Notes: generated from the sequence alone by a model not told the origin. A DNA stretch of 64,000 bases from Hygrocybe punicea (GCA_963556145.1 OY744469.1:5552767-5616766); one strand, 5' to 3'; positions 36,001 to 48,059 are shown, counted from the first letter of the stretch. Numbers and translations are program-made.

Positions 36001-38097
36001 CTCAGAGAATGTTCACCACCCCCTCGCAAGATGAATCAATCAGACTCGGATGACGAACGATTCGCCCCGGCGGCAAACGTCGCCATCGCTGAGGCCCCAT
36101 TGGCCACTTTATTCACCATTCAATCTGCTACAGGACCATTTTTAAGCCCTCCCTCGAATAATCCCCCCAGTCATGAACGACCGGCATCGTATGCCGGTAC
36201 CCACCTCAAGCAACCTTCCGAAGCTGCCCTTGTGCATAACCTCGTCGCACAAATAGTGCCGTCCATCAACATGGACCTCCCCGACTTCGATAACGACTTA
36301 CGCGATTACACCACGGCCGAATCGCGATCACACACGATATCGGTACGTATCGATCGAGACCCATCTTTAGCTCTCGTTAATAATGATATGGAGGCACAGG
36401 AGCTACCCGCCCCCTCGCGCTTCCTCGCGACATCGAATATCCGTATCACACGTCACCCCATTCCCGCAGTACGCGATAATCCCTCCACGCCACCTAGCCT
36501 CATCTATCCTGAACAGGAACCACCCCCGAAACCCCTCCTCAACGGACCTTGGTTCCCTCAAGACCTCCACTCCCCACTTCAGTCACCCCCTCCTTCTCCT
36601 TCCCCATCTTTCTTTCGTAATCCCTATGCCACTCCTTCACCCATAGTGTCACCCATGTATTCTCCAGTATTAAATCCTATTAGTCCAGATTGTGACCCCT
36701 TTGAAGAATCCCCTTCTACTGTTTATGAAGTCCACCCCAATGCTGATCCTAGTGATCCAGCCAATGTAAATTATCTGGAATACCTTGTACACCCATCTTC
36801 CTCTACCAATGATGACAGCTCTTCCTTGTACATGGATCAGGAAGACTAAGCTGAAGAAGACAGTGTCTCCTCAGACACACCCCTCATTCCCAAAATTCAG
36901 ATTCTTAGGCCACCCATACCTTGTCCAAATTTGGAGGAGACTGGAGACAGTGACAATAGAATTCAAGGACACCCACCCAGCAGGACCTGGATCAGTCCTG
37001 AATCTATTTTTGGATCTTCAGATGAAGAATTTTCAGATTCTTCAGACTCTTCAGATTGTTCAATGGACCTGGAGACAGACTCAGAAGATGAATTGGATAT
37101 GTTTAGATGGGAGGAAGAAGTGAAGGACCATCCAACAATCAGCCCTAATTCAGGATCAAGTTCTCATTGTGACCCACCTCCCCCAGTTGTATCCACAACT
37201 GATGTGGACATCCTCAAAAATAGCTCATTAAATCCAATGGCCAAGCCATTCATTCCATCATCATCCATTCACATTTCAGATGATCCCTGGCCCCCTCCAG
37301 AAGGACCAGAGATCACCTCATTGTCTGATGAAGATACACAGATTCCTTTTGACAAGGCAAAGTCTTTACATGCCTTGGAGACCAATATTCCTCAAGAGAA
37401 AAATCCCAGATTATTATCCCCTATCTCTCTGGAAACCATCCCTACTCTTAGGTCTAATTTCCCAGAGACCAATCTTCTCTGTCAATTGGAAGCTGAAGTA
37501 CCCCTTCAATCTTCATCTACCCCTATTCAAGTATTCGCTATTACCACTTCAGAACAAGGCCACTCACAACCTCATGATCATCCACAACCTTGTGACTTAG
37601 CTGCAGCACAGATCCTTGCAGCTGAGCCAGACTTCCATACTACTCAGGATGTTCATTTGGGAATTCTTAGTGCAATTCGTGGTGCCATTGTAGAAGGAAT
37701 TCGTCGTATTGGAGCAAGACTCGCTACTCAAGCTTGGAAGTCTCGCATTGACCAGAGACCTGTCAATGATCCAGTTCGTCTCTACTTCTATCGTCAATGC
37801 TATTTGTTTCGTTTTCTGGACAGAGAAAACAAACTACCTCCTCCATCCAATCCTACTTCTCACAACAAGCCTATTTGTTTTCTGGAATCCAACCCCCTTC
37901 TCACTCATGAAGAAATTGAATTTCTTCGAAATGCTTCCATGGTATTTTGCTCCAATCGCAGATTTATGCTTGCAGATGCAATTAACGCTGTCCTGGACAT
38001 GCGCTTTCGTCGCTCTGATACAATCAATGCTCTCTTCGATGAAGGATACTTTGACATACCAGATTTCAGCAGACCCCGTCAAAGGCCTCCTCAATAA
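33018..38097 (+). pseudogene. Retrotransposon ORF1 (Gag-protease with long linker), 5'-truncated by the gap
   Basis: The frame is open from the gap to TAA 36847-36849 and continues in the same register to TAA 38095-38097, so the first TAA is probably a nonsense mutation (CAA to TAA would be C-to-T). Visible in order: an acidic Ser/Asp segment (33110-33240); a Lys-rich segment; a zinc knuckle CFGCGIKGHGLQIC at about 33598; and an aspartic protease active site IIDTGSQLNVV at about 34538 with the later LLLGRPW. A long linker follows, in which 35400-36600 is strikingly CpG-rich Pro/Ser-rich sequence, then more acidic CpG-poor sequence. Neither the capsid start nor the start codon is visible. Confidence 0.7.
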
Positions 38098-38113
38098 AGG
38101 ACAGCATCCAATT

Positions 38114-38315
38114 GTAACAAGTCTGTTTTGTATAATTGAACCAATGTTTTTATTTTATATGCTGCTCTTTCTGTTGATGTACAGATTTTTCTTTTCCTTT
38201 ACAGAATTGCTCTTATGTCTTTTTCTCATTATAGTTGAACTCTTACCCCTAATCTCCATAATCTCCAGAATTGTTGTTTTTTGTTTACACTTTCTTTTGA
38301 ATTTTTTCTTGCAGG
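38114..38315 (+). other. Pyrimidine-rich intron-like spacer between ORF1 and pol
   Basis: It begins GTAACAAG, is T-rich throughout and ends TTTTTTCTTGCAG, which looks like a 202-bp intron. In the pol register it translates to an improbable Phe/Leu-rich stretch. If spliced, or if pol is expressed by another route, this segment would be absent from the protein. Confidence 0.4.
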
Positions 38316-41300
38316 ACAATACCCTGAAGAGTATCGTTACTAGTCCAGAGGATTCTAGTACTGTACAAGCCACTGCAGTCAATGAAGAACCACTCTTTGT
38401 CCTGTATGCCACTGTGCATCACCAAGAAGAATCAGATAATCCCATCCCTAATTGTTCAGTCAAGAACACCATGATCCATATAGAAGATAAATCAGACTCT
38501 GAAAATGGAAATTCTGAAGAGGCAGATGCTATGCCCTTTCTTCTAGAAATTTCAGATTCAGAAGATGATGATGAAGAAGAAGCAGATTATTATTATACCA
38601 TTGGAGGAAGAGAAGAGACCTTACCATACAGTGAGGATGACATCCTCATTGTCCCTTCTCAAGACTATGATGTTGAAGGATATCCAAATGTGCTGACAGC
38701 TTACAAGAGAGTTGATCAGAAAGTGCATCCAGTGCAAGGAACATTCCCAGAGACTGCTAGAGTCACAAGGCAGTTGCCCCATGACCCCCTTGCCAATCTC
38801 CCTCAATTGCCAACACACCCTCCAACATTCACCCCTACCCAGAAACTCTCATTGGAACGTTTAGAGTTTCTCAATATCAATCATACAGGATTTTTATGGC
38901 CAGAAGAAGAGAAATTATTTGCTCATGTGATGTTCCTCAATCAAGAATCTATTGCATTTGAAGACAAAGAGAGAGGAACACTCAAGGATTCATATGTCTC
39001 CCCATACATCATGCCAGTAATCCCACATACCCCATGGGTATATAGGAACATCCCTATCCCCCCAGGAATTAGAGAGAAAGTCATTGAAGTTCTCAAGCTC
39101 AAGGTTGAAGCCAATGTATATGAAGCCAGTCAATCTTCATATAGATCCAGGTGGTTTTGTGTGTTGAAGAAAGATGGAAAGCTTCGAATTGTCCATGACC
39201 TGCAGCCTCTGAACAAAGTTACTATCAGAGATGCTGGACTCTTACCCATTATTGATGACTTTGTGGAACCATTTGCTGGAAGGCAATGCTACACAGTGTT
39301 TGATTTAATGTGGGGATTTGATGCTAGGAAAGTCCATCCAGATTCACGCGATATGACTGCATTTTGGTCACCCCTTGGATTACTTCGCCTTACATCACTG
39401 CCCACTGGATTCACCAATTCACCTGCTGAATTCCAGAGATGCATGACTTTCGTTCTTCAAGATGAAATGCCTGAGATAGCCAATATCTTTATTGATGATT
39501 GTTCTATCAAAGGACCAGTTTCAAATTACCTAGACACAGAAGGAAAACCAGAAGTGCTCACAGACAACCCAGGAATCAGGAGATTCATCTGGGAACATGC
39601 TTGTGATGTACATCGCATAATGCACAGAATCAAACGTGCTGGAGCTACTTTTTCAGCCAAGAAGACACAGATTTGCAGACCAGAAGCTATTATAGTTGGA
39701 CAGAAGTGTACCCCAGCAGGACGCATTCCTGAAGATGACAAAGTTTCAAAAGTTCTCAACTGGCCACCACTCAAGACTCCCAGAGATGTCAGAGGATTTT
39801 TGGGACTCTGTGGCACAGTTCATGTTTGGATTCAAGATTATTCCCTTCTTGCAAGACCTCTCACAGAATTAGTTCACAAAGGAGCAGAGTTCATTTGGGA
39901 TGAAAGGAGACAAGCAGCCTTTGATACTCTAAAGCAAAGAGTATCATCAGCTCCTGCTTTAAATCCCATTGACTATCATTCAGACAACCCTGTCTTTTTA
40001 TCAGTTGATAGCAGTGCTATTGCTGCAGGATTTATTCTTTCACAGATTGATGACAATGGAAGACGCCGCCCAGCTCGTTATGGATCACTACCCATGAATG
40101 AAAGAGAGTCTAGATATTCCCAGCCCAAATTGGAATTATATGGACTCTATCGCGCATTACGTCACTGGCGAATTCATCTTATTGGAGTGAAGAATTTGCA
40201 TGTTGAAGTTGATGCTAAATACATCAGAGGCATGCTCAATGAACCTGATCTCCAACCCAATGCTGCAATCAACAGATGGATTCAGGGAATCCTTCTTTTT
40301 GATTTCAAATTAATTCATGTCCCAGCAAAGCAATTTAAAGGACCAGATGCCCTCTCCAGGAGAGAATTAGCAGAGGATGAAGAAATAATAGAACATGATG
40401 ATTCCTGGCTGGATGACATTGCACTGCTCATTCATGTCCCAGACCCTCACCAAATCAAGAGATATTGTTTCTCCACTCCCACAAAATTGCCATACAAGAC
40501 TAGCACACTCCCATCCTCAAATGCTCCTAGATCAAAACAGGAGAAAATACTTCAGGATGTATATCATTTCCTCTCCACCCTAGAAATGCCTCCTACAGAA
40601 TCTTTGCAGGCTCGTAAAAGATTTCTGAAGAAGGTTTCGGAATTCTATCTTAAAGCAAGAGACATGTTCAAGAGAAATGGAAAACGATCTCCTTTATTGG
40701 TTATCATGAACCCAAAGAAGAGAGTAGCCATTCTAACTCAGGCTCATGAGAACCTAGGACATAAAGGAGAACATGCAGTATTCGATTTAGTACGACTTCG
40801 TTTCTATTGGCCACACTTAGGTCAGATGTTCGCCATCATGTTTCATCCTGTCATGAATGTCAAATTCGTACCTTAAAGAAGATGGAGATATCCCCTACCA
40901 TTTCTACTCCCACCACTCTATTCCAAAAGGTTTACATTGATGTGATGTCTATGCCACCCTCAGGAGGATTCAATTTCATTGTTGCTGCCCGTGATGATCT
41001 CTCAGGCACAACTGAAGTTCGCGCCATTCATTCTAACAATTCCCAGAACCTAGCCAAGTTCTTCTGGGAACAGATCTATTGTTGCTATGGAGCCATTGGT
41101 CATGTAGTCACAGACAATGGAAGCGAAGTTAAAGGTGCATTTGAAATCCTACTTCGTCGTATGAAGATTCCTCAGGTTCGCATCACACCTTATAACAAAC
41201 ATGCCAATGGAGTAGTGGAACGTGGACATTTCACATTAAGAGAAGCTATTGTCAAATCTTGTGACAAGGACAAATTTGGAGGAATTCGAAACTGGCATAA

Positions 41301-42018
41301 GCATGTTGAAGCTGCTATGTTCACAGATCGAATCACAGTTAGTAGTGTGACAGGATATTCACCCTACTACCTCCTACATGGAATGCACCCTCTCCTACCA
41401 TTTGATCTTTCAGAAGCAACCTTTATGGTTGAAGGCTTTCGTTCAGGCCTCTCTACCTCAGAATTGCTGATGCTCCGCATCAGGCAATTAGAAAGGCATC
41501 AAGAAGACATAGACAAAGCAGCTACCACATTGGAACAAGCACGTTTCAGATCAAAATTGCAATTTGAACGCAGATTCCATAAACGTTTGCAGAAACGCAA
41601 TTATGAACCAGGAGAATTAGTCTTAATTCGGAACAGTAGACTGGAATCTACTGTAGGAAAATTCAAGACTGAACCACGCTATCTTGGACCCTTTGAAGTT
41701 GTTCAAAGAACTCCCAAAGGGAACTACATATTGAAGGAACTAGATGGAACCGAACATGCTGAACGTTACGCCGCGTTTAGAATCCTGCCATATATTTCTC
41801 GGAATCACCCATTCCTTCTAGACCCAATTGATCCAGAAGATTCGGACAATCCCATGGATTCAAGCTCAGACCAAGATTCCCTATCGAACCCGATTCCATT
41901 CATTTGGATAAAAATACATCACACCAGTATTAATGGAAGAAATAAAATACGATATCGCGCCATGCTTAGTCCAAGAAATAATGAAGAATCGTGTATGGAG
42001 ATGAGATGTAAAAAGTGA
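38316..42018 (+). pseudogene. Retrotransposon Pol: reverse transcriptase, RNase H, integrase; one frameshift
   Basis: The acidic N-part leads into RT (39150-39900) with catalytic IFIDDC at about 39488 and LPTGFTNSPAEFQ upstream. RNase H follows with FLSVDSSAIAAGFIL (about 39998). The integrase zinc-binding site pairs HENLGHKGEH (about 40745) with CHEC, but a one-base deletion near 40818 moves the frame, so the integrase continues in the register that ends at 42018. The integrase core is otherwise complete: VYIDVMS, VVTDNGSE and the Glu in GVVERGH. A GPY/F-type tail (YLGPFEVV, about 41676) follows. It is therefore close to functional except for the frameshift. Confidence 0.85.
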
Positions 42019-42639
42019 CAGACAAACAGTGACCCCACCCAGATCCTAGAAGCCAATCCCAGATATTCCACCTTTGCTACACGCCTAGAGACCAGTGTAC
42101 CACTCTACGGAAGGACATCCCCCGTTCCCGCCTCCCATCGTTGCCAGCAACGAATGTACAATTGCTGGAGCTCGGAATTAGAAAAATAACGCAAGACTAA
42201 GCCAAGAAATAGTCAATGACAAGAAAAGCGTTTATAAAAAGAACGACTCACCACCCTTTTGCAAAAAGGGACCGTTGATTTTTAGGAGAATAAAGAATGG
42301 AGGCAAGAAAGAATTCATAGCCGTGGATAGTTACGATTCCCTGGCAGCAGAATAGCAGGAGAAAAGGAGCTGGCGCTCGAACGCGCAGGACAAAGCTGAG
42401 GAAAAAGGGGAACGCAAACGTCAGTCTAATATACGCTCCTACCCATCAAACACATGGCACACATGTGCTCAGCAACCATAGGACCAGAAGCCTGGACCGA
42501 AATGTGGTGCATCACACATCAGACCCTTAGAATTCCCAAACTGAAAATTTGTTACCAATTGACAAATCGGGACCCATCAATCATTTACTTAATGTAGACT
42601 ATGTTGCCGCAGGCACGCAACTAGCCTAAATCAGAACCA
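42019..42639. other. Retrotransposon spacer between pol and ORF3
   Basis: No reading frame of note; CpG content is moderate, unlike pol. Presumably element-internal 3' sequence. Confidence 0.35.
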
Positions 42640-43287
42640 TTGGACCAATATGCCGGTCATGCCAAATACATTCATTGCCGAACCTGTTTATTTTTTTGGA
42701 CACTACAAGTAGTGTTCTACACATTCCTTAATATCATGCCTTCTTCGCTCGATTCTTCAGATACTTCATTCACTATGCTCTCTCAATTTTCGAATGAAAT
42801 CACCAGCGCTACCATCAGCCCCTTTCCTATTTCCATTACTAGACGTCATCATGTCCACTTGACGCCCATAACCGTCCCTGATCGAATCTACACACCCATT
42901 CCCCATCCCCGCATTTATCCTACCCAGTATCACCTACGTCACACTTATCCCAATCAAGAAACCGTATATCTCAGCGTAGCACTTCTCAACAAGATTCAGA
43001 AGCCCCTTCTTCAAGGAGTCAACGTTTGGCTTCTTCGCTATACTCCGCCTAAGCAGATTACAATTGGAATGCACGTTACTGGATCTATGGGAGCAGGAGA
43101 TGTAGAAAGAATTTGGACCATCAGGAATGGTTTTGTTATTTTTCTTTGCAGCACGATCTTTGGAACTCGTTTTTTATTAGCTGTTCCTCAATATTGGACA
43201 CAAGAAGGTCAGGCGAACAGGACTGTAGGAATCGCTGAAGCTGCAAGGAACTGGCTCGATTCTCTACAAGTGCTATTCTGCGCTTGA
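42640..43287 (+). CDS. Extra 3' ORF of the retrotransposon, unknown function
   Basis: The frame is open from 42640 (215 codons). I favour ATG 42736 (MPSSLDSSDTS) as start because the upstream part lacks coding character. It is Ser/Thr/Pro-rich at the N-terminus, then a block with VYLSVALLNKIQKPLLQGVN and ITIGMHVTGSMGAGDVE. There is no clear signal peptide or membrane helix pair, so I do not call it an envelope. It lies between the integrase and the putative 3' LTR on the same strand. Confidence 0.4.
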   Translation: MDQYAGHAKYIHCRTCLFFWTLQVVFYTFLNIMPSSLDSSDTSFTMLSQFSNEITSATISPFPISITRRHHVHLTPITVPDRIYTPIPHPRIYPTQYHLRHTYPNQETVYLSVALLNKIQKPLLQGVNVWLLRYTPPKQITIGMHVTGSMGAGDVERIWTIRNGFVIFLCSTIFGTRFLLAVPQYWTQEGQANRTVGIAEAARNWLDSLQVLFCA

Positions 43288-43750
43288 CATTTTTTTTGAA
43301 GCACCCCACATTCCTTATTTTTTATTTGTTTTTTGTATTATCATCAACTCGAATCAACGCTCCGCATCCCTCACTGCTCTCTGACTAAGTCCAGAAAGTC
43401 AGACAAGAAACGATGTTTATCCTCCCTGTAAACCCTCATCCTCAGAAGCCATCATCAGCATATGAAATTCACCCCCGCTGTCGCTACTCCCATGTTCACC
43501 ACAGAATTCTTCCATCACAACAATTTCAATTCGCATTCACCTTCCCATTGGATTTGGAGGACAAATTTATATTGCTCATTCTGGAGTCCAGAATGGCCCA
43601 AGAACACATCCGAAACAGTAATAAATGCACAAGATGCCTTGCATAGACAATCTCACAAGCATCTTGGTGATGGGAGGAATGATTTCATTGTTTGAAGAGT
43701 AGCAACTGGGGACAGTTGATTTTTCTTGTCTTGTGCGAATGTCATGATCC
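43288..43750. other. 3' untranslated part of the retrotransposon
   Basis: No gene recognised. GATGGGAGGAATG at 43669 and CTGGGGACAG at 43708 are candidate polypurine-tract regions just before the presumed LTR. Confidence 0.3.
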
Positions 43751-43877
43751 AAACAGGATTCGGATCAAAACATAGTAATATGCTGTCACTAGTCACCATC
43801 CCTACAGCACACATCACATTACAAGGACCATTCATACTGGAATGCCCCCATCTGCATATGGAGTAGAAAGGAATACC

Positions 43878-44227
43878 CTTATCTGCATATAGGACACACA
43901 GGAAATCCTTATCTGCACATAGGACATACATGAAACCCTTATCTAAACAAGGGAAATGCAAGGAAACCCTTATCTACAGAAGGGACATACAAGAAAACCC
44001 TTATCTATGCAGAGGAAATGAAGGAATACCCTTATCTTAACTGATAAGGCCCTCAAAACATCTTATCAGAGGCCAAAGAAGCACAAGAAGCACAGCCACA
44101 TCCTTATCTCCAATCATAGAGATAACACATGCCACCCATCATTCCCTGATCAAGAAGCACATCACATTTCATATCAATTGATCAAATACAGCCCAGCCCT
44201 GATCTTATCTTTTTCTTAACTGATAAG
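43878..44227 (+). promoter_or_regulatory. Array of 11 GATA-factor sites (CTTATC/GATAAG)
   Basis: CTTATC occurs at 43878, 43908, 43938, 43969, 44000, 44031, 44062, 44103 and 44214, and GATAAG at 44043 and 44222. The first seven CTTATC are spaced 30-31 bp in a degenerate tandem repeat. GATAAG is the core site of fungal GATA factors such as the nitrogen regulators AreA/Nit2; binding here is inference. Confidence 0.75.
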
Positions 44228-44348
44228 GATACACACATGGCATGGCATCAATTGATCAAGAAGCACAGCCTCAGGAAGATGATTCTAGAAGCATACCCTG
44301 GCACAGCCCTTGCCTTTGATTCACACACCCAAGATTGGACCAGCAACA

Positions 44349-44698
44349 TGACTCACTCCCATCAAATGTGACTCATTGGTCTATCCATGACGAATTATGA
44401 CCCTTATGACATACTCATGACCCCCCATGACTCATTATGACCACCCATGACTAATTATGACTATTTCTGACTCATTATGCCCCCTCCTTTGATTATAATT
44501 CCTATGTGACTCATTAATTGACTCTGTATGAGTCACAAACCCATGCCTTCCTTTCTTATAACTCCTTATGAGTCATAACCCCCCCATGTCTTTCATCATT
44601 ATGACTCCTTATGAGTCATAAACCTATGCCTCTCCCCTATATGACTCCCTATGAGTCATATCCTATGCTCTCCATTTCATATACCATTCTATGACTCA
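44349..44698 (+). promoter_or_regulatory. Array of 10 exact TGASTCA (Gcn4/AP-1 type) sites
   Basis: TGACTCA or TGAGTCA begins at 44349, 44369, 44428, 44468, 44507, 44529, 44569, 44612, 44652 and 44692, mostly about 40 bp apart, with further one-mismatch copies such as TGACTCC between. This is the palindromic site of bZIP factors of the Gcn4/CPC1 and AP-1 classes. The last site lies 25 bp before the TATA box. Confidence 0.8.
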
Positions 44699-44722
44699 GT
44701 ATGACTCCTGCTGTAGAATAGG

Positions 44723-44730
44723 TATATATA
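44723..44730 (+). promoter_or_regulatory. TATA box of the putative LTR
   Basis: TATATATA in GGTATATATAGAGCCC, just downstream of the bZIP-site array and upstream of a non-coding leader. Confidence 0.55.
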
Positions 44731-45690
44731 GAGCCCAGTTTCTGCTGGAGATGGCTCAGTCACCTAATCTGACAGGCCCAGTCACAGGACAGTCCCTCTC
44801 CCAGATTCTGATTCACCCCTCTGTGTTTGTTTGTATTACTTGTGTAGTAGTACTTCAAATACCAATTGCAGTTCAAGTCATCATTCATTTGTTTAAGGAT
44901 ATCAATTGCAGTTATATTGATACTCCCTTATTACTTGTTTGATATATTTTCTTTGTGTTCTGTCACGTAGTACAGTCACATTCATCTTCTTTCAAGTTCT
45001 ATTGATCATCACCAAAGATATCCCAGTACTTTATTCTGCACTAGTAGCCAATGTGCGTTTGAAGCTTCGGAATAAAGTCCGATATCTTGATTATCAATTC
45101 TACTTGCCTATTGTTCAGTTCATTCATTCTGTACATAGTATTTTGTCACACCTCCCTTTTGTCTGACATCTACTGTTACATTGCCCATCGCCCATCATCT
45201 ACCACCCATCGTCCATAATCTATCGCTCATCTCTGTTGTACCTCTGCTCATTGTATACTTGCTACTTGTATACTTGACTGTTGTACACTTGTTCATCTTA
45301 CACTGTTCATACTTGCTTGAGTTATTATCCGCTTATACTCTTGCATACCTCTTGTCACTCAAAGTCTTTACCTTTAGTAGGGAAGACCTCACTGTTCACT
45401 CATCCTCTATAAGTCATACATCTGACTTATATTATTGTCAAGTATTTGTTGTATCTTTCAAAGCTAACCTTTGATAGGATTCACACCACAACCCCACCAC
45501 CCAACAGGAATAACCCAGAGTTATAGAAGAGCTAAATCCTTGTTCCCAAAGGACAACAAGGTAATTTCCCAATCAACGACGCACTCCGGAAACCCTTGGT
45601 GTGAATTTGTTCAAACACTTCCCACGCAAAACACCGTCCCTGGCATTTCCACCATATCCCTCTGCATCGGTGTCAACACAACAACAAACT

Positions 45691-46536
45691 ATGTTCTTTT
45701 CTAACCCACCTACTCCACAAACGCCAAGCGATCCCTACAGCACTGCCAGCTCACCACAACCACATTTGTTGCCACATATATCATCATCCCCTCACTACTC
45801 ACCATACCCAAGTCCGGATTCCCGGCATCCATTGCCTATTACACCACTGATGAGTGGTTCAAATCCGGATTCCCGGCGTCCATCTCCTATTACGCCACTG
45901 ATGAGTGGTTCCCCAGCTGCCACACCTCCTCCTGAACCTGGCCCCTGTCATGTCGCCCCACAACACGCTGCGTCTCACCCAACTCTGTGCCAGCGTGGCA
46001 GCTCAGCACGGCCACATGGTCTCCCTCATGCACGTTCTTCACGATGAACTCGGGCAGAAGAGGAGCGACAGGTTCCTGTCGGAAATCTTGACAATATGTT
46101 CGCATCCACCGTGGAGATAATGGACCGGAAGAAGGAACGTGAACATGAACGAAACATGAGGGAGGCAGATATCAGGATGGAGAAAGTAAAAATGGAAGGT
46201 GCCCGGATGCAAATGGAATGGGAGAAACAGTGGCTGGAGCTCCAGATGAACCAAACTCGTGAGCAACAAGTAGCCCAGGAACGAATATTGAACCTATACA
46301 TTCAGTACGAGCATGCCCGCAATCAAAGCTCGACGCTTCCAGTAGATCCGATTATGCCACCACCTCTCCCTCTGCCTGGCCACCTGGCTCCTCCAAATCC
46401 AGGTCTTTTGTGGGCACCTAACCAACACACCATTACAGGATTGCACCTTCCGAATGAGCCATATCTCCCTCCACAAAATCTGGATGGTGATGTAGTAGCT
46501 GATACATATGGCGCAGGTGATAGCCACTGGGAGTGA
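45691..46536 (+). pseudogene. Coiled-coil ORF beside the Harbinger transposase
   Basis: ATG 45691 opens a Pro/Ser-rich N-terminus with a duplicated block (PDSRHPLPITPLMSGS / PDSRRPSPITPLMSGS). Around 45920-46090 the better coding register shifts to the frame reading TLRLTQLCASVAAQHGHMVS, then returns to the first frame, which has a TGA at 46045-46047. From 46096 a charged coiled coil follows (DRKKEREHERNMREADIRM...), then a Pro-rich tail. Shifts or an unrecognised intron make it probably broken. Position and opposite strand to the transposase fit the two-gene layout of PIF/Harbinger elements, but no Myb/SANT motif is seen. Confidence 0.4.
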
Positions 46537-46836
46537 ATCCGGAGCAAATTTTATGTATATCCACCTGTGTGATCAATGTTCCCCCCGTCCCCTTGTAATA
46601 TAGTCTGTTGTCGCATTCAGTGATTCAAAGCAAACATCGTTCATATTAAAAAAAGGTCAGGCATAATACAAGAAGCAAATTTACATGGTAGCATAAAGTG
46701 GACTAGAAAGAACGAGATCAAATAAATGTGCACGAAAAGCAACACCATTTTGCACGACCAGAGGCACCGGAATATCCTCATCAATTTCCCCGTCCTCCAT
46801 ACCATCTTCGCCACCCTCCGGATAGAAATCGGGGTC

Positions 46837-47976
46837 TCATTCAGTTCTGCCATTTGCGCCATCTAATCCCACAAAGATAAGCTGATTCCTCCAAGTATTG
46901 TCGACCGAAATATCATCTTCAAATTGAATGATAAGATTGTGCAAAATTACACAGCAGCGGATCCACAAGATTGCCTGCGCATGACGATTACGAGTGTTGA
47001 TTTGGATGTGAAGCTCATGGAGAGACTGGAATCGGCCCTTGAGCAAGCCGATTGCATGCTCAGCCCGTACACGTACAGTTGACAAGCGGTAGTTGAAGCG
47101 TTTGTGTTCTCGAGTGAGGACAAAGTTGGGCCGCTTCACAAACGGGGGGACACACCAGGAACGGATGGGGTATGCCGAGTCGGCCCACATCCATTCCCCT
47201 TCAGAAAAGAAATCTTGTTGGTGAGAGGAGATGCGGGTACCCTCGAAAGCGTAAGCGTCGTGGGCACTTCCTGTGTGCCCAAGCGAGTAGTCAATGATGC
47301 GAAGATTGTGTAACAAATTGACAAATTGGCCATTCATTGAATATCGAGAAGACTTGTCGAACCAGGCCTCCCCATGGAGGCCTGGTTTCTCGAACAAAGG
47401 GAAAGTGGTGCCGTCAACAGCAAGCCACCCATCGCATCATTCCAGGATCACCTTCTGTTCGGTCCAACATTTCGAACCTTCTTTCTCCTGTTCAGTCGGC
47501 ATGGAGAAGGCGCGGTCATGAAGCTTGATGATCACGAGCATACAACGTTTCGTACAGTTGATAACGGTACCGGGTGAAACGCCCACCCATTCCACAATGT
47601 CATCAACACTCGATGCATTGCCGTAGTGACCCATACGATTCAGGAAAATGGCGAGTTGGATAGGGAGCTGAATTTAATCCTTGAAAGATTTGCTTGTGAA
47701 TACAGGGTCAGCTTCAATGAGGGAGATGACGTGGTTGAAGGCATCGGGGCTGAGTCGAACTTTCCTTTGGAAACGATGCGCACTATTTGCCTTGTACCAC
47801 CATAGGAGGTCCATTTGCGAGTTGCGTGGGATAGCTACGCTGTGCTGAAGGTAGCGAGTAGTTAGAATCTGGTCTCGCAGATATTGGAATTTGTTGTAAA
47901 CGAGCACAATGAGATCGGTCTCATCGACATCATCGCATGACAACTCGGGATCAAGGGAACTATCACGGATTTGCAA
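46837..47976 (-). pseudogene. PIF/Harbinger transposase (DDE_Tnp_4 type) with two nonsense codons
   Basis: A single minus-strand frame of 380 codons is broken only by TAA 47676-47674 and TGA 47439-47437. It has a helix-turn-helix-like N-part (SVDDIVEWVGVSPGTVINCT). The DDE triad follows: WLAVDGTTFPLFEKPG (first Asp, about 47410), MWADSAYPIRSW (second Asp, about 47180) and RVRAEHAIGLLKGRFQSL (Glu, about 47055), ending in LHNLIIQFED. The triad is intact, so only the two stops inactivate it. Length and motif order match IS5-like Harbinger transposases of fungi. Confidence 0.8.
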
Positions 47977-48059
47977 AGTAGAGTGGTCGGAGAAAGGAGA
48001 GGTACTTCGAAGTGGCGAAATAGGGCTGTTCCGACCAGAGAGAAGGGAGGATGATTCGT

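Larger units (their letters stand above)
33018..45480 (+). mobile_element. Ty3/gypsy LTR retrotransposon (5' end lost in the gap)
   Basis: Gag zinc knuckle, aspartic protease, reverse transcriptase, RNase H and integrase occur in that order, which is the Ty3/gypsy order, followed by an extra ORF and a putative 3' LTR. The right edge is approximate because the 5' LTR is not available for comparison. Confidence 0.85.
43752..45480 (+). promoter_or_regulatory. Putative 3' LTR with U3 regulatory arrays and TATA box
   Basis: The position downstream of the last ORF, the dense motif arrays, a TATATATA at 44723-44730 and a following non-coding T-rich region fit U3-R-U5. Boundaries are estimated; the 5' LTR that would confirm them is hidden by the gap or lost. 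Confidence 0.45.

Noticed and set aside
42736..43287. Envelope-like gene of the retrotransposon
   Set aside because: No signal peptide, transmembrane anchor or cleavage motif seen; kept only as an unknown ORF.
43870..44060. CRISPR-like regular 30-bp repeats
   Set aside because: Spacing is regular but units are degenerate, share no unique spacers, and the genome is eukaryotic; better explained as duplicated GATA-site units.
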